From Anisakis pegreffii (Eukaryota > Nematoda > Chromadorea > Rhabditida > Anisakidae): a stretch of DNA of 64,000 nucleotides. The DNA lies in contig JAPYMA010000065.1 in NCBI GenBank assembly GCA_035041965.1, positions 248,001 through 312,000 of the forward strand, written 5' to 3'. Below, one piece after another: positions 38,380-53,567 of this stretch (positions are counted from its first letter, which is position 1; each line of letters begins with the position of its first letter). The notes under the pieces are model-generated. The model was not told the DNA's origin. It was given only the letters and a program-made list of their open reading frames with translations, and searched no databases. The translations under genes were made by a program, and so were the position numbers.

Positions 38380-39747
38380 CGGTCAACGCGAAAATTTATT
38401 GCGAAACGTTGAGTGAAAGTATAGGCGAAGAAGAGCAGTGAAAGATGGAAAAAGGTTGAGCAGAAGAACGATCTGCTGAGAGTTTCATCGAAAGAGCAAC
38501 AATCGTTTCGTTGTTGGGTCATCATCGTCATCATCATCCGCACAAAAAAAAACAACACAACTTTCAGAATGTTTTTGTTCAATTCGATGTGATCGGTTCA
38601 ACTTCACAAATAATTTCCACCATCAACAACGATGTTCATGTACACGTTTGAAGGTCGTTTCTTTAATTCGAATGTATTACGAATATAAATTCATTCGTAT
38701 TCACAACAAAAATTATTATCTCTTCCGAAAGTTCATTCATTCAAGAGTTTTCCATTTTCCACGAATCGCAATCAATACAGTGGTGGACAATCTCATAAAT
38801 ATTGCATAAATTCATCGCGCTCGAAGCGAACCAAGTGGAAAGAGATTAGACAGAATCGCTACGACTTCATTACGTCAAATCTCAAAGAGTGAACAATAAA
38901 ATGAAATATTTACAAATCCGAATACAAAAAAGCATCAAAGAAGGTAACAGTAATTCAGAAATCTGCATTAAAGAAATCAAAATGAATTTCAGAATTCAGA
39001 AGGCGCAAGAACGATGAAAGCGAATGCGTTAAAAGATCGTTGAGTGGTGATATAATCTATTGGCGATCAAAAGTGAAAGTTGTGTTGAGCGATTGTTGTT
39101 GTCATTAACGTGGCATCGTGTGCAGGATTATCGCAACAGTGCAAAGAGATATCAATTAATGGTCATTTGAAGCAAGCGGCGATGCAATTGAATGAAATGT
39201 ACAAACAGATAACACATATCAGCCTATTGGAATTGGTCATGATGAATTGAAGATGTTGAGATGGCTGGCGTAGAAACAAGTTGCGATTGTTATTATCGAA
39301 TAAAAGCGGGCACTGCTCGTGTGGACAGTAGTTTCATTGCATGATGATGTTTAATTGGTGAGTGCGATTGCAAAGATGGACGACGGATGAATGGATGGAT
39401 GAATAAATAGAATGAAGACCGGTTGTTCCTGCAGCAAAAACCATCACTTTAAGCCGGTAAATCTGTGAATTTCAATTAGAAATATACACATGTATAGTAA
39501 CAATTGTGTGTGTCTCAGTTATATGCTTCTATCCGACCGACTCAAAGCCATTCGAATTTCTCATTGCAAATAATACATATGGATAGATGAAAGTTAGCGG
39601 CAGTCAGCTGCCACTAAAAGTCCACTGAAAATTTTATAGTGTAACTGAACAAGAGAAAACGAATCTCACTGATCACTCATCAAGCAATTCAAATACATAT
39701 AAGGAAGTAAGTGATCGATCGTTCTCTGGATCGTTGAATCAGGATAG

Positions 39748-40359
39748 ATGCGCAAAATTAGCGAAACGAGGATGGCTCGCAGTGAAACGAACACATCAAA
39801 AGTGATATTCTATCAAGGCTCAGTGCATTCAAGCGGATTTTTCACAGAAAAATTTCTTATTTCATGCCCACGAAAGTGTATGCGATTTTTTTCGACTGGC
39901 TCAGTATCACATTATTTGAAGTCACCAGTGAATGGTGTCAAGTTGAATATGTCATTGGCTAGGAACGAGGAGGGACGAGAAGTTCACGATGGAGAAGTGA
40001 CGAATGATGTGGAATTTGATGACATCCACATAATGACGCAAGTAAGGTGTTTCGTCGCTGGAAGCCATCAATATCAATGCTAATGATGGTATATAGTATG
40101 GATGAATGAAGGGAATAATGAACTGCATTCGAAACAACTTCTATTTCAAGTTTCGCTGCTTTCCTTTGCTGTGTTCAACACTTTTTTGAGAGCTGAATTT
40201 TGCTTGGGTCGTATCAGTTGGTTTTGCATGCGACAGCATTATAAATATGACTTATTGAATGCGAATCTTCAACTTTCCAGCCAATATTCCATGTCCAACG
40301 TTCAATTAAGAACAGATCACGAGCCTGCGATGAAATTTTTCATTTCGATGTGTAACTAA
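39748..40359 (+). CDS. Two adjacent orphan ORFs (39748-40083, 40102-40359)
   Basis: Two ATG-started frames of 111 and 85 codons follow each other on the plus strand, 18 bases apart. No domain, signal peptide or relative is recognised. The first is the longest ATG-started frame in the 33-kb desert. Both may be chance. Confidence 0.15.
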
Positions 40360-43300
40360 CTCCATTTCTAGTCGAAGAAAAAGTCGATAAGCTCGTAGAA
40401 TGGAAGTAACTGGTACAATTCGTACACGATGATGCTGTACAGTGGAAGCATCCTTGATTTAAGCTCATTTCTGATGATCAATCAACTTGAGTGGATTAAA
40501 TGAACTGATTGAGTAAATCTAATCCAATTGTTCAAAACTAAGCGCACTTCGTAGAATGACGCAACAAAGTTTCTTCATAATTAAGCAAACATCTTCAACA
40601 AACTGGATGAGTATATGATAAAATAATGTTGACAAACAACATGGTCATAGTTGTTCGAACGTGAAACAGCAGCACATTGAACGATTCAAATAAAATGATT
40701 TAGATGTGCATGCAACGATTATGATCAAATTCAGGAAACGTAAACACGTATCTATTAAGCGCTTTCACAACTTTCATCTTGATTGATTTCAATGTCACGA
40801 TGAGAAGATTTTAATTGAAACGTTGTTTCAAGCATTTGACATTGCCGTTCCATTGCTGTCAACCTAACACATAACGACCCTTTCAAATAATTCAATTTTG
40901 TTTAGGAATTCTTTCATTCACTTTAGTTTCAGTTACATCATATCTCATAGCTCTTAAAGAAACCCTGAGTATAACTGAATATCTTCGATGGTTTCTGATG
41001 TTCTTCAAATCGAATAGCAATCGGTTGAAAACAGGAACTGGAGAGCGGATGAAAAGAGACGAATGAGTATGTTTATTAGAAGAATGATGCGTAATGCGCT
41101 TGAATGTTTTTGATTAGCCGATGCTTTTTGCATTGCATATGGTACATGCTTCGAGACAACTGCTGATGACACGCTGGAAACGCTCTAGTGGTTATTCATT
41201 ATTCTAATTCGCAGACGCATAAGGAAGGGAATTCTTGTGTAGCCTAACAGGAAATTTGATGTAAGGGAACTAAAAATTCCAAAAAAGAAATCTGATCATT
41301 TTCGAGACGTTATAAAATATCGAAATCGACTATTCGATTTATAACATTTTGAAAAGTTTCTGTACAACATCGTCCATGATTTTCACTTGGCGTTGACAAA
41401 TATACATTTTTATCGAAAGTGCCGAAAATTTAACAACGAATCTCTGCTTCCATCCATCTGTCATTATTCCAATAAGAGAGATCAAACTGGGCAGTGTACT
41501 AATTGTAAGCCTTAAATCGTATGCGGTACAATAATCCAACCAGATGGATTTATACACCGAAGTATTCGCATTAGTGGCTCTGATTCGAGTGAATCGGAAC
41601 GAAATCGAGTGAATGTTCATCGAGCATTCAGTTATGCTTGAACGATCGCGGCGTTTCTACTGACTTGTGTGGGGCATTTAACGGAGTGTTAATCGCGATT
41701 GGTCATGGTGAGATGGATGGATATTGCAAATGAAATGAGGAAGGGACAGAACCTGTTGTTGTTGTTGCTGATGCTGTTTCATTTACAATCTTTTAGCGCA
41801 ATCCCACCGGACGGACGGACAAACAATCGACGTCCAATAATTAAATGGACTTCATGTTGCAAGAAACCGGTTGTTGCTCGTCGCCCGATGGCTCATTCAA
41901 TCGCCAATTCGATCTGTTCGATCAACAAACAACAACAACTCGGATATTCTCTTCATCCTATGTGACATTCCAACAAATCCTTTTTTAATGTGATGCGTTT
42001 CATTTTCAGAAGGGTAACTGACAGAATTGAAAAGACCCGCCGGGTTATCACCCAAAAGACAGGAAGATGACGTCGTCAAATGAGGGCCGGGCAGCTTTGA
42101 AAAAAGGAAAACTACTGATATAAAAAGGGGAAACGATAGAAAGCATGTTGTGATCGGCGCTATATGCGATGAAGCTTCAACCAATTGGAGTAATCAAGGT
42201 AATTTAATTTTTAGCATTAATCAGCTAGCTAAGTGCATGTCCCTTCGTTATGAGGCGATGAAGTGCATAAGAGCTTTAGTCGCTTACAGTGGAACGGCGA
42301 GATTTACGGAAACTGAACATAAGCTATCAACAGGTACGCCTAATTATTGCGCAATACGGGTGAATTATAACCGAGTATGATCAAAATCGACCGGATCATG
42401 GGATCATGGGAGATAATTCTTGATAACATACAACAGAGATTTAATGTGAGTCGCGAAATTGCACCAAATTTCGATAGATTTCGCTCATTCTTTGTAGGAA
42501 AACCAAATTTTGTACAGCATCACAGGCATTCTAATTTCTCGGCTAAAATGTGAATAAAATCTCACTTGAACATGGTTTTTACGAAACGACCTTTAGGATG
42601 CATACGAAACCAACAATAGAAACGAACACACAAGTGTCCTAATTGGAATCAATGAAACACGATAACAGTGTGAATAATGTATGAATAAGCAAATGGGTGT
42701 CTGAAAAGATCCTCATTATGTCGCATTTCAATTGCAAGCAAATTGCTTGTTCGTGCAGCGAAACTGAATGAGCTAAATCATTTCGTAAACATATCAATAC
42801 ATTAAGATACAAAATAATTCTAAATGAGTACGTATGAAACTTTTTCGTAAAGAAAAGAAAAGTTTCTCGATTAAAGAAATATTCATTCACGGGACGAATT
42901 TTGTTGGCTTTTTCAGGCTGCCTACAGTCTGGACCAAGCTTGCTCGATTAGAAATTCGAATGGCACATGCTGACCGACGTAACGAGTAGTTGGCTGATGG
43001 ACGAATGACCACTCAAACAACGATTATAAACTGAGAAGAGACCTTGTGAAGTGAAGTTGATCATTTCGAAGGGATGAATTGTGAAATGTGAATTATCGAA
43101 GATGGCAATGACTGAAGCATGACCGTAGCGGTGAAGAAGAGCACACGTTCAAGGTCATTTTTATGGTGAGAAATGCGATGTAATCTAGTTGAATTATGAG
43201 GAGTTTTGACGATTCTGAATTTTCGCATTTCAGCGAGTTCCTCTCATCACTACCACACGGCTCGGCTTCATTCAAATCACTCCTCCATATTAAGCCGAAC

Positions 43301-45130
43301 TCAAGAAACAATTAAAGAATATACGTTCAAAATTAGAACACCACATTGAAGAACTATCATGGTCATATCACTTCGTTAGATATCCTATTCATATCCTATC
43401 AAACGTTACGAGTTCGAGTAAATGTCACTGTAACTACTAATTCAGCATTTCTTATCGACCACCAAACGTTTTAGAGATCACTCTCGACAGAACAGACGAG
43501 AATCGAGCAAGAATCACTCAAAAACAACAGCATCACATTTCAGCAGATATTTTTGTCGATGATTACGAATGGATGGCAGATGAAGATTTTGAATGAAAAT
43601 GTCAAATGTTCAGTTGTCAGATCCTCAGACTGATTCGCTATCTAATGAAAGCATTCGAAATTAGTCGGAAATGAGCCGGCTTGTATGAGGTCTAGACGAA
43701 CTAGTTGATGATCAACAGCATACAACAAATTCCTTCATAAAGATCGCGCAAATCGAGTAGAACGAAAAGGCAAACTGAAAAACTGAACCATAAATCATTT
43801 CAGTGGCTATGAAAATCCCAAGAGGATTCAGTTTTTTGTGGAAATTTGTGTGCAATTATTCAATCGAAATGAAATTGTCAAGAAAAGAACAAACAAACAT
43901 ATCGCCGCATTCTCTTCCTTTTGTGTTTGTTTGTCAAAAAAAAGCGCAAACTAAATGAACTAACTGAAACTTCGATCAGCTGAATGACGACTGCTCACTT
44001 ACGAGCAAATGCGGAAACCCAATCAATGTAAGAATATAACTTTTGCAATTTAGAAACAACCAAACTGCTCATAAACGCGAACAATCAGTGCATCGACATT
44101 CTATTGCGAGAAACAATTCAGAAGCGATACGAAATACAGCCACACTTCATTTCACTTCTTATAAAGCAAACATCGAACACATCTCACCTCTCAGTTCAGT
44201 TCGACCTATCAATTATTTTCACATTTACATTCAGTTTCAAATGCATATGGTTTTGTGAGAATTGCGTGGGTCTGATGAATTTTCCAGCTATTAAGAACCA
44301 TTAATAAAGCACGTGCTGACGTCGAACTCTCAGCGGTATTTGCATTGGAAAACAATCGATCGCTTCGTAAAAAGCATCCAGTGACCTTTTCCATATTTGT
44401 CTTCATTGATCTGCACCAATAAAAATTCATTTCTGCATGTGATCAAGGATACTATATGTGTACAATTGGTTCGCTTACGGCTGCAGTTTCTTTGCATTTT
44501 CTTGACACAACAAACACGTATAATACATGCGTTCCCATATGACGACATCTCCATTGATTCAATAGAAACCATTTCGTCGAAGACCGCATGCATGAATATG
44601 AAAGATTATGGATATGACGACATAGATCTTGATTATGACATTTTGAAAACATTTCTTTACTCACTGAGATTTCTGTGATCCATGGTGGCAAAATCTATTC
44701 GAGGATTGCATCACGTGTGGTTACTGCGAAAATTCGGAATTTGAAGGGAGATTTCTTACGTGAAGTCTTCTCAAACGAATTTTTATATTCATATGGTTTT
44801 TCTTAATATTCAGAAGTTTGTGAGAACATTCATAAACTACAAAATATATCGAGGTTTTCACGTTCATAGTTATCACGTATAAACAATGCTGTTATCGGAT
44901 ACTTGAGAGTCGATTCAGCAACAAAATCATCGATGTGAAGAAGCAACTGACATTTGGATAGAACTTGAGTATGAACGAGCATTCTTATTATGTCGACTCT
45001 CGATGAAAGACAAAATAAGTGTGCCTACGTGTAGGTAATATTCAGCACACACACATATATGCACATGAATACTCGTAACAATGGCATTAACAAATACAAA
45101 TCAAATTCAGTGAAGATTAGTGACGGCATC

Positions 45131-45203
45131 CCAGCGAAATGCCATCATCATCTGTGTGGATGTTTCGCTGGTTAGTAATACCGGATAACTCGGATGATGG
45201 CAT
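45131..45203. repeat. Interleaved pair of short inverted repeats
   Basis: ccagcgaaa at 45131-45139 pairs with tttcgctgg at 45163-45171, and atgccatcatc at 45139-45149 pairs with gatgatggcat at 45193-45203. The two stems compete or could form a pseudoknot-like fold. It lies in non-coding DNA. Confidence 0.5.
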
Positions 45204-48200
45204 AAAAGTATGACGAGTTATTACGAATCGAGAATTTGAATACTGATCCTAACTAGCAATACACAATACATGTTGACATCAATTACCCGATAGACTACGT
45301 GATAATGTTGTATATAACATTGGGTGATTGCGGAATCTGAATTCATGAAAAATGGGGATTTGTTGACAATTTTCGTGGAGTACCTTATTATTTTATCGGC
45401 ATTATTGTATTTGATGAGAACCTTCACCGCAAGTTGCTACGTAGAGCTATAATACCATGTATTGCTCATGACTTTATAAGTAAAAAAGTCTAAAAACTAG
45501 TTTAAGATCAAGTTGTTTAAAAACAAAACCTCAGAATCTCGAACTAAATATGTGAGATTCATTCTGAGACAAAATTCAGAGAATGCTCCAAAAGGAACAA
45601 CTTTTACAACATCAGTTGGCGTTCCGTTTGTTTACTGCTATCAACCGATGAACCAGTGGAACGAATGTAGGCAGAATCGTGACAATTCATAACCGATCTG
45701 AGACTTAGATAACTTTGAGAGGCCTTGAATTTAGTGGAAGAGTGAAGAATTCGTCTTGAATGGACGAATGGACAGACGACAGACTGGGCTTCGGGAATAG
45801 TTCAGAATCGTCAACAACAATCAGATTGTTGATTCGTTCGGCTGATTGAGCAGAGTGTTGCGGTGGCTATTATCGATGAAGTGAAGAAGTTAGAATAGGA
45901 TGTGATTGCAAAACATTGGAGATTTGTGATTGCTGATAAGAAGTAATCACATTTTAAGTTCGTGGCACTTCTGCACTCCCAACGGAGTGGAACGACTTCT
46001 TATGGTGGCTCGTCAATCTGCAATGCGCTATTTCAAATCGTCTGTGCATTGAGAATAGCGCTCTGATTAGCCTACTGGCCGGACACTCGTTTAAAACCCC
46101 GACGCATCCCCAAACATCCGAAAAACGAATGCACCGCAAAAAGCTGGCCAACAATGAAACAAAATTGAACTCTACATGGATTGAGACGAAATTGGCGTTG
46201 ACTTCAATTTCGGATTCAATTGACGATCGAAATGACGTTCGTCATTGCTGCGATCGATGAAAACGTTTTGCTTTTTGACTCGAGCATTTTGACAATAAGC
46301 CGTGGATAGGGCAAGCTTTGCTTGTGTTCGGACATTTCAAAAGTTGATCGTGTAGTCACTCAGAACGGATCGTTTGAAGATTCAGTCTGTGCTTGCACAA
46401 TGACCACGATGTTGGAAACAGGTTTGGATTGGCTTTGGGCGATCACAGAGTAGAGGCTTATCCATATATTGCCATAAGCAACGCAGACAGTAGATAATAA
46501 TTCTGATGATGTTTGCGGATCATTTTAATCCACCAAATCAGTACGAAATTAATTATAGTACTGCCGTACCTTCCCAGTTCTGATCAGAATCATTTGCAAA
46601 ACTCAACACTGCACTCAACGAACATCTCGAATGCTCATTGTGACAAGAAAAAGTTTCACAATCAGCAGAATCATTATAAACAAAATTCGATGCAAATTCG
46701 GTGTGACAAAATTAGTTTATCGATCACGCAATCATGCGCTTGCATACGTTTCGCTCAAATTTCATCGGTTTTATAGTGAAAAAATTCGTCCAAACAGTTC
46801 AAAAAAAAAACATTCCTTTCATCTAGAGAAAAACATCGTCTTGGCTAGACAAAAGAAATTGCCGTTTGAAAGTGCCATTTACAAAAACGGATGCATGCAA
46901 GCAGCTGCTGCCAGACACATACATTTTGGCATATAAGCTTTTACGAATGCAACACATCGTTTTGTTGATTTTATCGTGCTCGTTACTTTCACCATTCTTA
47001 TTGTTGCTGTTGCTGCTGCTATTGCTCATCGCTTTTCTGGAAATTCGATACTGTCTGCCGAAATACGATGCAGAACAGAAACGGAAAACGAAGAATGAAT
47101 GTGAATACCACCAGAAACACACAATCGTTGTAGCAGAAGAATGACTTGTAATCGGTCGTTTTATGTGCGATTGCATGCGTATGCATTTCACATACGAATG
47201 GTGCTTTTTAGTCATAGACGATGATTTTGCAAAACGAAAAAAATAGAAGATTCAAATGTGCTTCGAAGAGATTGGAATCAATTGAAAGGATGATGCTCAA
47301 TTTGGACAAGCATCGTCAGGCAAAACGAACGAATCTTGTTAGTGTTATAATCGTAGACACTCGAATTTGATCAATTCCAAAAAAAGCAACACAACGATAC
47401 GTTGATGGAACACATGAGAATGCTAATTTCAGAACTGCATATTGACGATAGAAACGTGAAGATTTAAAATCATTCGTGGTTAGGCGAAAATGCTCTCGGG
47501 TGAAGTGCATCGAATATGATTGTTTAAAGTAGAAAAGATGGTAAGATGATAAGTCCGCTCAGAAGTTAGTTTGACTGATTGGCATTCAACGGTAGGTGAA
47601 AAAGAAAATGCACTGAAATAATCGCGATTTGTTTTCGTTGCTGTTTTTCGAGAACACTGCTGAAATCGTCAGACTTGTGGTGGTGGCTGTTGTTGTAAAA
47701 GATCAGCATACGGGACGGCGCATACCTGTACAAACAATTGTGATGAGTAAGAAAGTTACGAAAAATGAAACTGAAACTGAAATTGATTCGATGATTTCAA
47801 AGTAAACTTTAAAAAGTTTTCAACGGTAATCATTTCCAAGAAGACATCCGCTATCTATCTACTCAACGGAAAAGCAAATGAACCGAAACGTCGTTGGTTT
47901 CATTAGTGGGAAGATTGTTCGGTTGGATCGTCAGTCAACTCAGATGCGCTTTGAATGGGTGTTGGTCGTTAAGGATGTATAATGCAGTCAGTCGTCAGTC
48001 AGTATCTGGATGCAACGTTAACAAGGACAATGCTCATGAAAATATCCCAAATCGATCTCAGCAAATGCACTAATCCACATATGCAGCACATATCGCATAC
48101 GAACGAGCAAATATCGACCCGTTATATCGCTTGGACATTCTTCGACGGACGATAACAACCAGCGTCGTGAATCGATGGACAGCAGTCGCAGTTCGGAAGC

Positions 48201-50354
48201 GTAGAAGCGACCAGAAGTTGTGTGATTAATGCCCAACGTGAGTGCAAAGTCGATTGCTTAAGATAATATTAGCCTTGTTCATCACGTACCAAATTGTAAT
48301 ACATGTTCTTGAAAAATTAGGCTCATTTCAGACCGGGCTCGAGTGCCCTTCATAGTTTAAAATTTAGTTTCAGAGGCTTTAGGTCGTACTGAAACGAATA
48401 GAAATCAATATTCATTACAGATAGAGTTCATGCTAATTTACGCTTTACGAAAAGCATGACTGATGTGTTCAAGACATGCAAAGAGGACACTAATACACTC
48501 GCCAGTACTGGAAAAAACATCGAAAAATTAGTCAGTACGGAATGTTGCATTAGAACAAGAGCTATGATGATTCGTTGATAAAAGGTGAATTGCTCGATCT
48601 GGTGACAAATGAATTTGAATTAACGAAGTGTGCAAAGGAATTGAATGAAAAGTTAGACTTCCACGGGTAAGAAAGATCGTGGATGTTCGTGTTGATTGTG
48701 GGCACGAAGAATCGTACATGTGAAAGTTTTGAATAAGAGTGGAATGAAATTTGGGAAAAAAAGACAAAGTATTGGTGAGATGAAGTTGAGAATCAAATGA
48801 TAAAATGAAACGAAAGTAGAGGAATGTAAGCAGAAGATGTCAATTCGAGCAAGCGATGCCCAAGTGGACATCAGCTGACATCTGCGTTCGACATCGTCGT
48901 CCAAACGGCTGCTAGACGATGAGGATAGCAAAGAGGAAGTGGTAAAACGCTTCTGCTAGACTGCCTAAGCGAAAGATGGATTCGCAGCAGGCCGCCGCAG
49001 GTCGTTGTTGTTGTTATTGTGTTGGTTTGGCTTATTTTTCACTAACCGGATGATCGGATCTGCTAAAGTGAATATCTCACTCAGGCATTCTTCAGCTGGG
49101 CGTCTTAGCTGCTGTTTATGTTTTGTGTGTGCGTGTGGCTGACGGCTGGCTGTTGGGTCGGTTGTTGTTTGTGCTTCAGACACGTCCGTCCAGCTGGTCG
49201 TAGCTCGATGGACGGCTTGATCGGTCGGCGTTCAACTGCTGCTTAGATTGTTCGTGTGGTCGTCATCGTTCGTGTGCTTGTGGCCAATAGCCGATAGGCA
49301 TACGATAGATAGATTGGATGGATGGATGGATTGATGAGTTTAACTGCGATTTGAAACGATAGCAGTATCATCGATAGCAATCACAATCACAACAACAACA
49401 ACAAAGTAGTCTCAACACAAAAAACTCCATTACCAAACACCCACCGCATATAACTAACACGAATGAATGACTGAACAACTACTGCAATGGTTCCGGCCAG
49501 CAGCCAGCCATTCAATCTCTAACTGTGAACACTAACCCTACTTCAGACTACTTGGATGTGAGTTAGAACGCTGTGGCCACAGCAGAGTAGCCAACCGCTG
49601 AGGTGTGTATAGGTACGCGTTTGCCTTGGGATGTAATCGCTCAACGTCTATGATTCCAGTCAGCGCTTCAGTGAGTCCATCGGTTTGGTCTGAGGAGAAC
49701 GGCTCTTGCTGAATTGTTGCGTGCGCAACTTTAAAAATACATCTTCTTCAACAACGACGGGCCTCATCCTCCTCAAACGAAAAAGCGCCACGAGGTAGGT
49801 CTAGCCAATGGTGAAGATTTGTTGGAACCAACAGGTCTGCAAGAGATCTTCTGAGGAGTTTTGAAGAGCCGAGCCGTAATGGCAGCGAGAAGGAAAAGAA
49901 CACTTCAGATTTATGAGATGTCTTCTTGGCTAATGTAGCACATAAATCAATGTCGCTAATGCAAACATCCATAATACTATAGGTGATGCTGAGTGCGGTA
50001 ATCAGCGAAACGCCACTCAACAGAAAGCAATCATAAAAATTTGTTATGCCATAATGTTATTGAAAATATTATCATGGCATCAACGAAATCACAAACGAAA
50101 TATCACAAACGAAAGTATTACGTCATATTGATACAATGGATATGATATAACCAAAACAAAAAAGAATTCCTTTCGATTTCCTTTCAGCTTTTCTACATAC
50201 GTAAACGAATTAGCTGATTTAGTTGAGAAGAGACTAAAATTATACAAAATGAATTAACGGGCGATTCAGTGCAACACTACTCACACAGGATGAGGTGATC
50301 TGTGGAAATTTGATTGTTTGCAATTCAATTGTGCAATTAAAGCTGCTCTAAACT

Positions 50355-50412
50355 TGAGGAGTTTGAGGAGTTTCAGTTGAGGAGTTTGAGTTGAAATTGA
50401 GGAGTTTCAGTT
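50355..50412 (+). repeat. Imperfect GAGGAGTTT tandem repeat
   Basis: The motif gaggagttt occurs four times, followed by gag or cag, within 58 bases. It is a local low-complexity array. Confidence 0.8.
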
Positions 50413-52120
50413 AAATCGAACATCACCACATAAATGGTCGTTGAGATTATCCAACAGTGATCGCTCAACAAAGCCTCAACAACAATGGAACGCTGAAGTC
50501 TAGAGAGCGGTTTTCAAAAAAAAGCTGGAGAAAGAGTGCAACGAAGAACGGAGCACAATGAAAGTATTATCCATCAATCCGTCCGCAAATAAACAAAATG
50601 GTTCGTACGTTTGTTTGGAAAATGAAAAGTGATGTGAATGAATGAAAAGCGAGCGTTCTGACTGACTGAACGTGAAAAATAAATTGCAGATAACGATGGA
50701 ACTCGAAAAAAAATAACGAAATAACCGATAAAAGCACAGAATCTAAAAGCATATGAAATATTTATTAAACAATAGAACAATGAGCAAATCTTTATAGCAT
50801 GTTCGTGTGTGTGTGTGAGTTTGTAAATCAGTGAACGAGATGAAATAAAAATAGTAAAATATCAAAAACCATCATGAAGCGGTGCAATTCTGAATGATAT
50901 CATTCACAATCGTTTTTGACCACTAAATCATTTGTTTGTGCATCGTATTAGTTTGACCGAAACGAAACGCCTTATCAGCATTAAATAGAACAAAACATCA
51001 GCAATAGCACACATATAAGCGCAACTAGCAGATAGCAGTTAACAAAGCTTCTTGCAAACCGATCTAGAAATTTGTTTCCACTTTTTTCTCCACATTCTCA
51101 GACAAACTGAAAAAATCCCACTAATTGCAAATTCATTCTTGCGAATTTGATTTATGGTGTAGGCAAAAACGATAGCAGCGATGATGATGAAAAGCCACGG
51201 ATCGCTCGAAGATGCAAAAGATAAATTTGCCACTTTCGAGAGTTCGAACTCAAATTCAGATTGATTCCAAACCACTTCAGGATGTCCTGCTGTTCCTTTT
51301 TCTTCTGCCTGTTCAAGTTCAGCAGACTACGAAAAAGTCAGATTCATCAAAATCACGAAAACGATTCAAACATCAACTCAATCAATACTTAACCAATGCC
51401 ATACCGTAGCACCTTCATTGCTGATCAATAAAAAATTGTCGTTAATGAATTCAAACTAAAATGCATTCACGAATCACAAATGACAAGAACGTCCAGAAAG
51501 ATTCATCGATCGCCAGTCGCAACGTTGAGTATTTGCGATAGCGGTTGAAGATGCTCTAGAATGTAAGTTTTTTTTTGGCTAATACTCTACTCAGTGGCTA
51601 TTTATAGGAGAAGAATGTCATTCAAAAAAAAGCCCCAAAATGCCAGATGATTAGCATTTGAATCGTATAAGAGTAACGCAATTTGTGATTTTCAAATTCA
51701 GTGTTCATTCATCGCCTTCGCGAATCGTTGGAGTGAAAATGAAAAAAAACACTTCAATAATCATCAACGATGATACGCATCGATAACGACAGAGCGTGTT
51801 GACTTGTTTATGGATGAACTACGCGAACACATTCCGTGAAATTTCGGACGATTCATTACTAAAATAGAGTTGAAAGCTTGCAGATGACGATTTGCAGACA
51901 TGAACTAAATGCGAATTGATTTCATGACTCTCGGTGAAAGCCATGAATGTGCTGGAATGTCTCGGTCAAAGCCATAATCGTGCACGAATGTAGAGGTTAG
52001 TATGGCTAATCCGTGCGTGTTTTAAAGTTTCAATAAAGGCAACCAATAAAATCAATAGAAGAATTTCGCTAAGCAATAGACGACGTCAAGAGAATATTCT
52101 AAAGGGTTTCTTAAGAGTTG

Positions 52121-52135
52121 CTGCTGCTGCTGCTG
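52121..52135 (+). repeat. (CTG)5 microsatellite
   Basis: Five CTG units in non-coding DNA. A second tract of four units lies at 52555-52566. Confidence 0.85.
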
Positions 52136-53567
52136 CATAGGTACAATATGTGCTTGTCGTTTAAGCACGCACTTGAGTTGCTAAGCTGTACTCGTTTAAT
52201 GCTTTGCTACTACTAAGGCAGCCAAGGCGTTTGCTTTGCTCTATGCTGACCAATGACCACTACTCTGTGCGTCGACAATCCTTTTCGTCAGTGATCACTG
52301 ACTGACTAGCTGTCGCTTGCGGCTGGCAGGAATTTGTTGTTGTGAACGATGCTGGAGAAATAGTGAATTGAATGAATGAGGCGGCTTAGAAAGTGAGTCG
52401 AATGAGGTGCGATACACTAAACGATGCCTTCTGGAAATAGAGTGTTAATGAATGTAATGCGAGTGAGTGTGGCAGCAGCAGAAATTCGGGGCAGAAAAAG
52501 GCGCTCGAGGTGAAAGCGAATGCGAGCGAGAGTTAGTTAGCTGGACAAGACGTGCTGCTGCTGCTGCTTCGATGGAGTTCAACTGGAGGAAACGTTAAAC
52601 AAAGGTGCCAATTTACGGTTAGCTGGTCACAAGCATAGATCAGTTTCATGAACACGTCGGTCGGTCGTGTTGGTGGTTGATATATACGTAGACGTGTTAA
52701 CGGAAGGGTGGTTGGGTTGCAAATAGGATTCTTGTTGCTGTTTACAGCCTCAGATCAAAGCAGCATAATCCGCATATGTGTTTTGGAATAATCATCTCCT
52801 CTTCATCAACTTACGTAAACAACACAGCTATCGACTTTTTACAAGCAAACAACTCCATTGAACTAAACACTACTATTATTCATAACGGTCACTCACTTCC
52901 ACCTCACAGTTACTGACCACTGCTGTCACATTAGCTAAGCAGTGAGGGACCACTAACTATCTGTCATCGAACATAAATTAAGATAACGATGCAAAAAGTG
53001 ATGAACATAACGACGATCCCATTCGAAACGGATCACAAAGAGTCTCAGATGCAGCTAAACAATATCCTCGAAAGGCAAAACTTGCAGTCTGCTAAAATCG
53101 AGGATGTTTACCATGCAATAATACTAATTTATGTGCATTTTCGATAATATTGTTATGTGAATCTAATCATATGCATGAATGCAGCAGTGTAGCTTATTTT
53201 TGAAATTATTCCATGTTATTGTTGTTATGTCAGCAATGTGCATGGATGTTAGCAGTCGTTGAAAGACTCAAGAAATAAACAAATTCAAGCAGATATCGAG
53301 TTATTAGCATGTTGACTGCAACACAACCGTATAAATAAATATGTTTCGATGGCCCATTACGAATCATACATCACATATTTATACGTCAACATATTACTTA
53401 TGTCATCGTATAACTTCTGCAAGTCTCATGTCTACTTGTAAATAAATGAATCTCATTAGATATTCGCAAAATAAATGACGACAAATAGAATCAAAAATAA
53501 TTACCATAATGCGCTTACTACGACTGGCAACAACCAACAACAAAGACTAAATGCAGTTGTTGAATAT

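Larger units (their letters stand above)
31731..53567. other. Gene desert upstream of BCL11
   Basis: About 22 kb without a supported gene on either strand. It is AT-rich with homopolymer A and T runs, GT/CA tracts (for example 50807-50817), (CAG)8 at 37276-37299, CTG tracts at 52121-52135 and 52555-52566, GGCT/GACT-type runs at 34990-35030 and small direct and inverted repeats listed separately. Likely promoter and enhancer DNA of BCL11, but that is inference. Confidence 0.35.
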
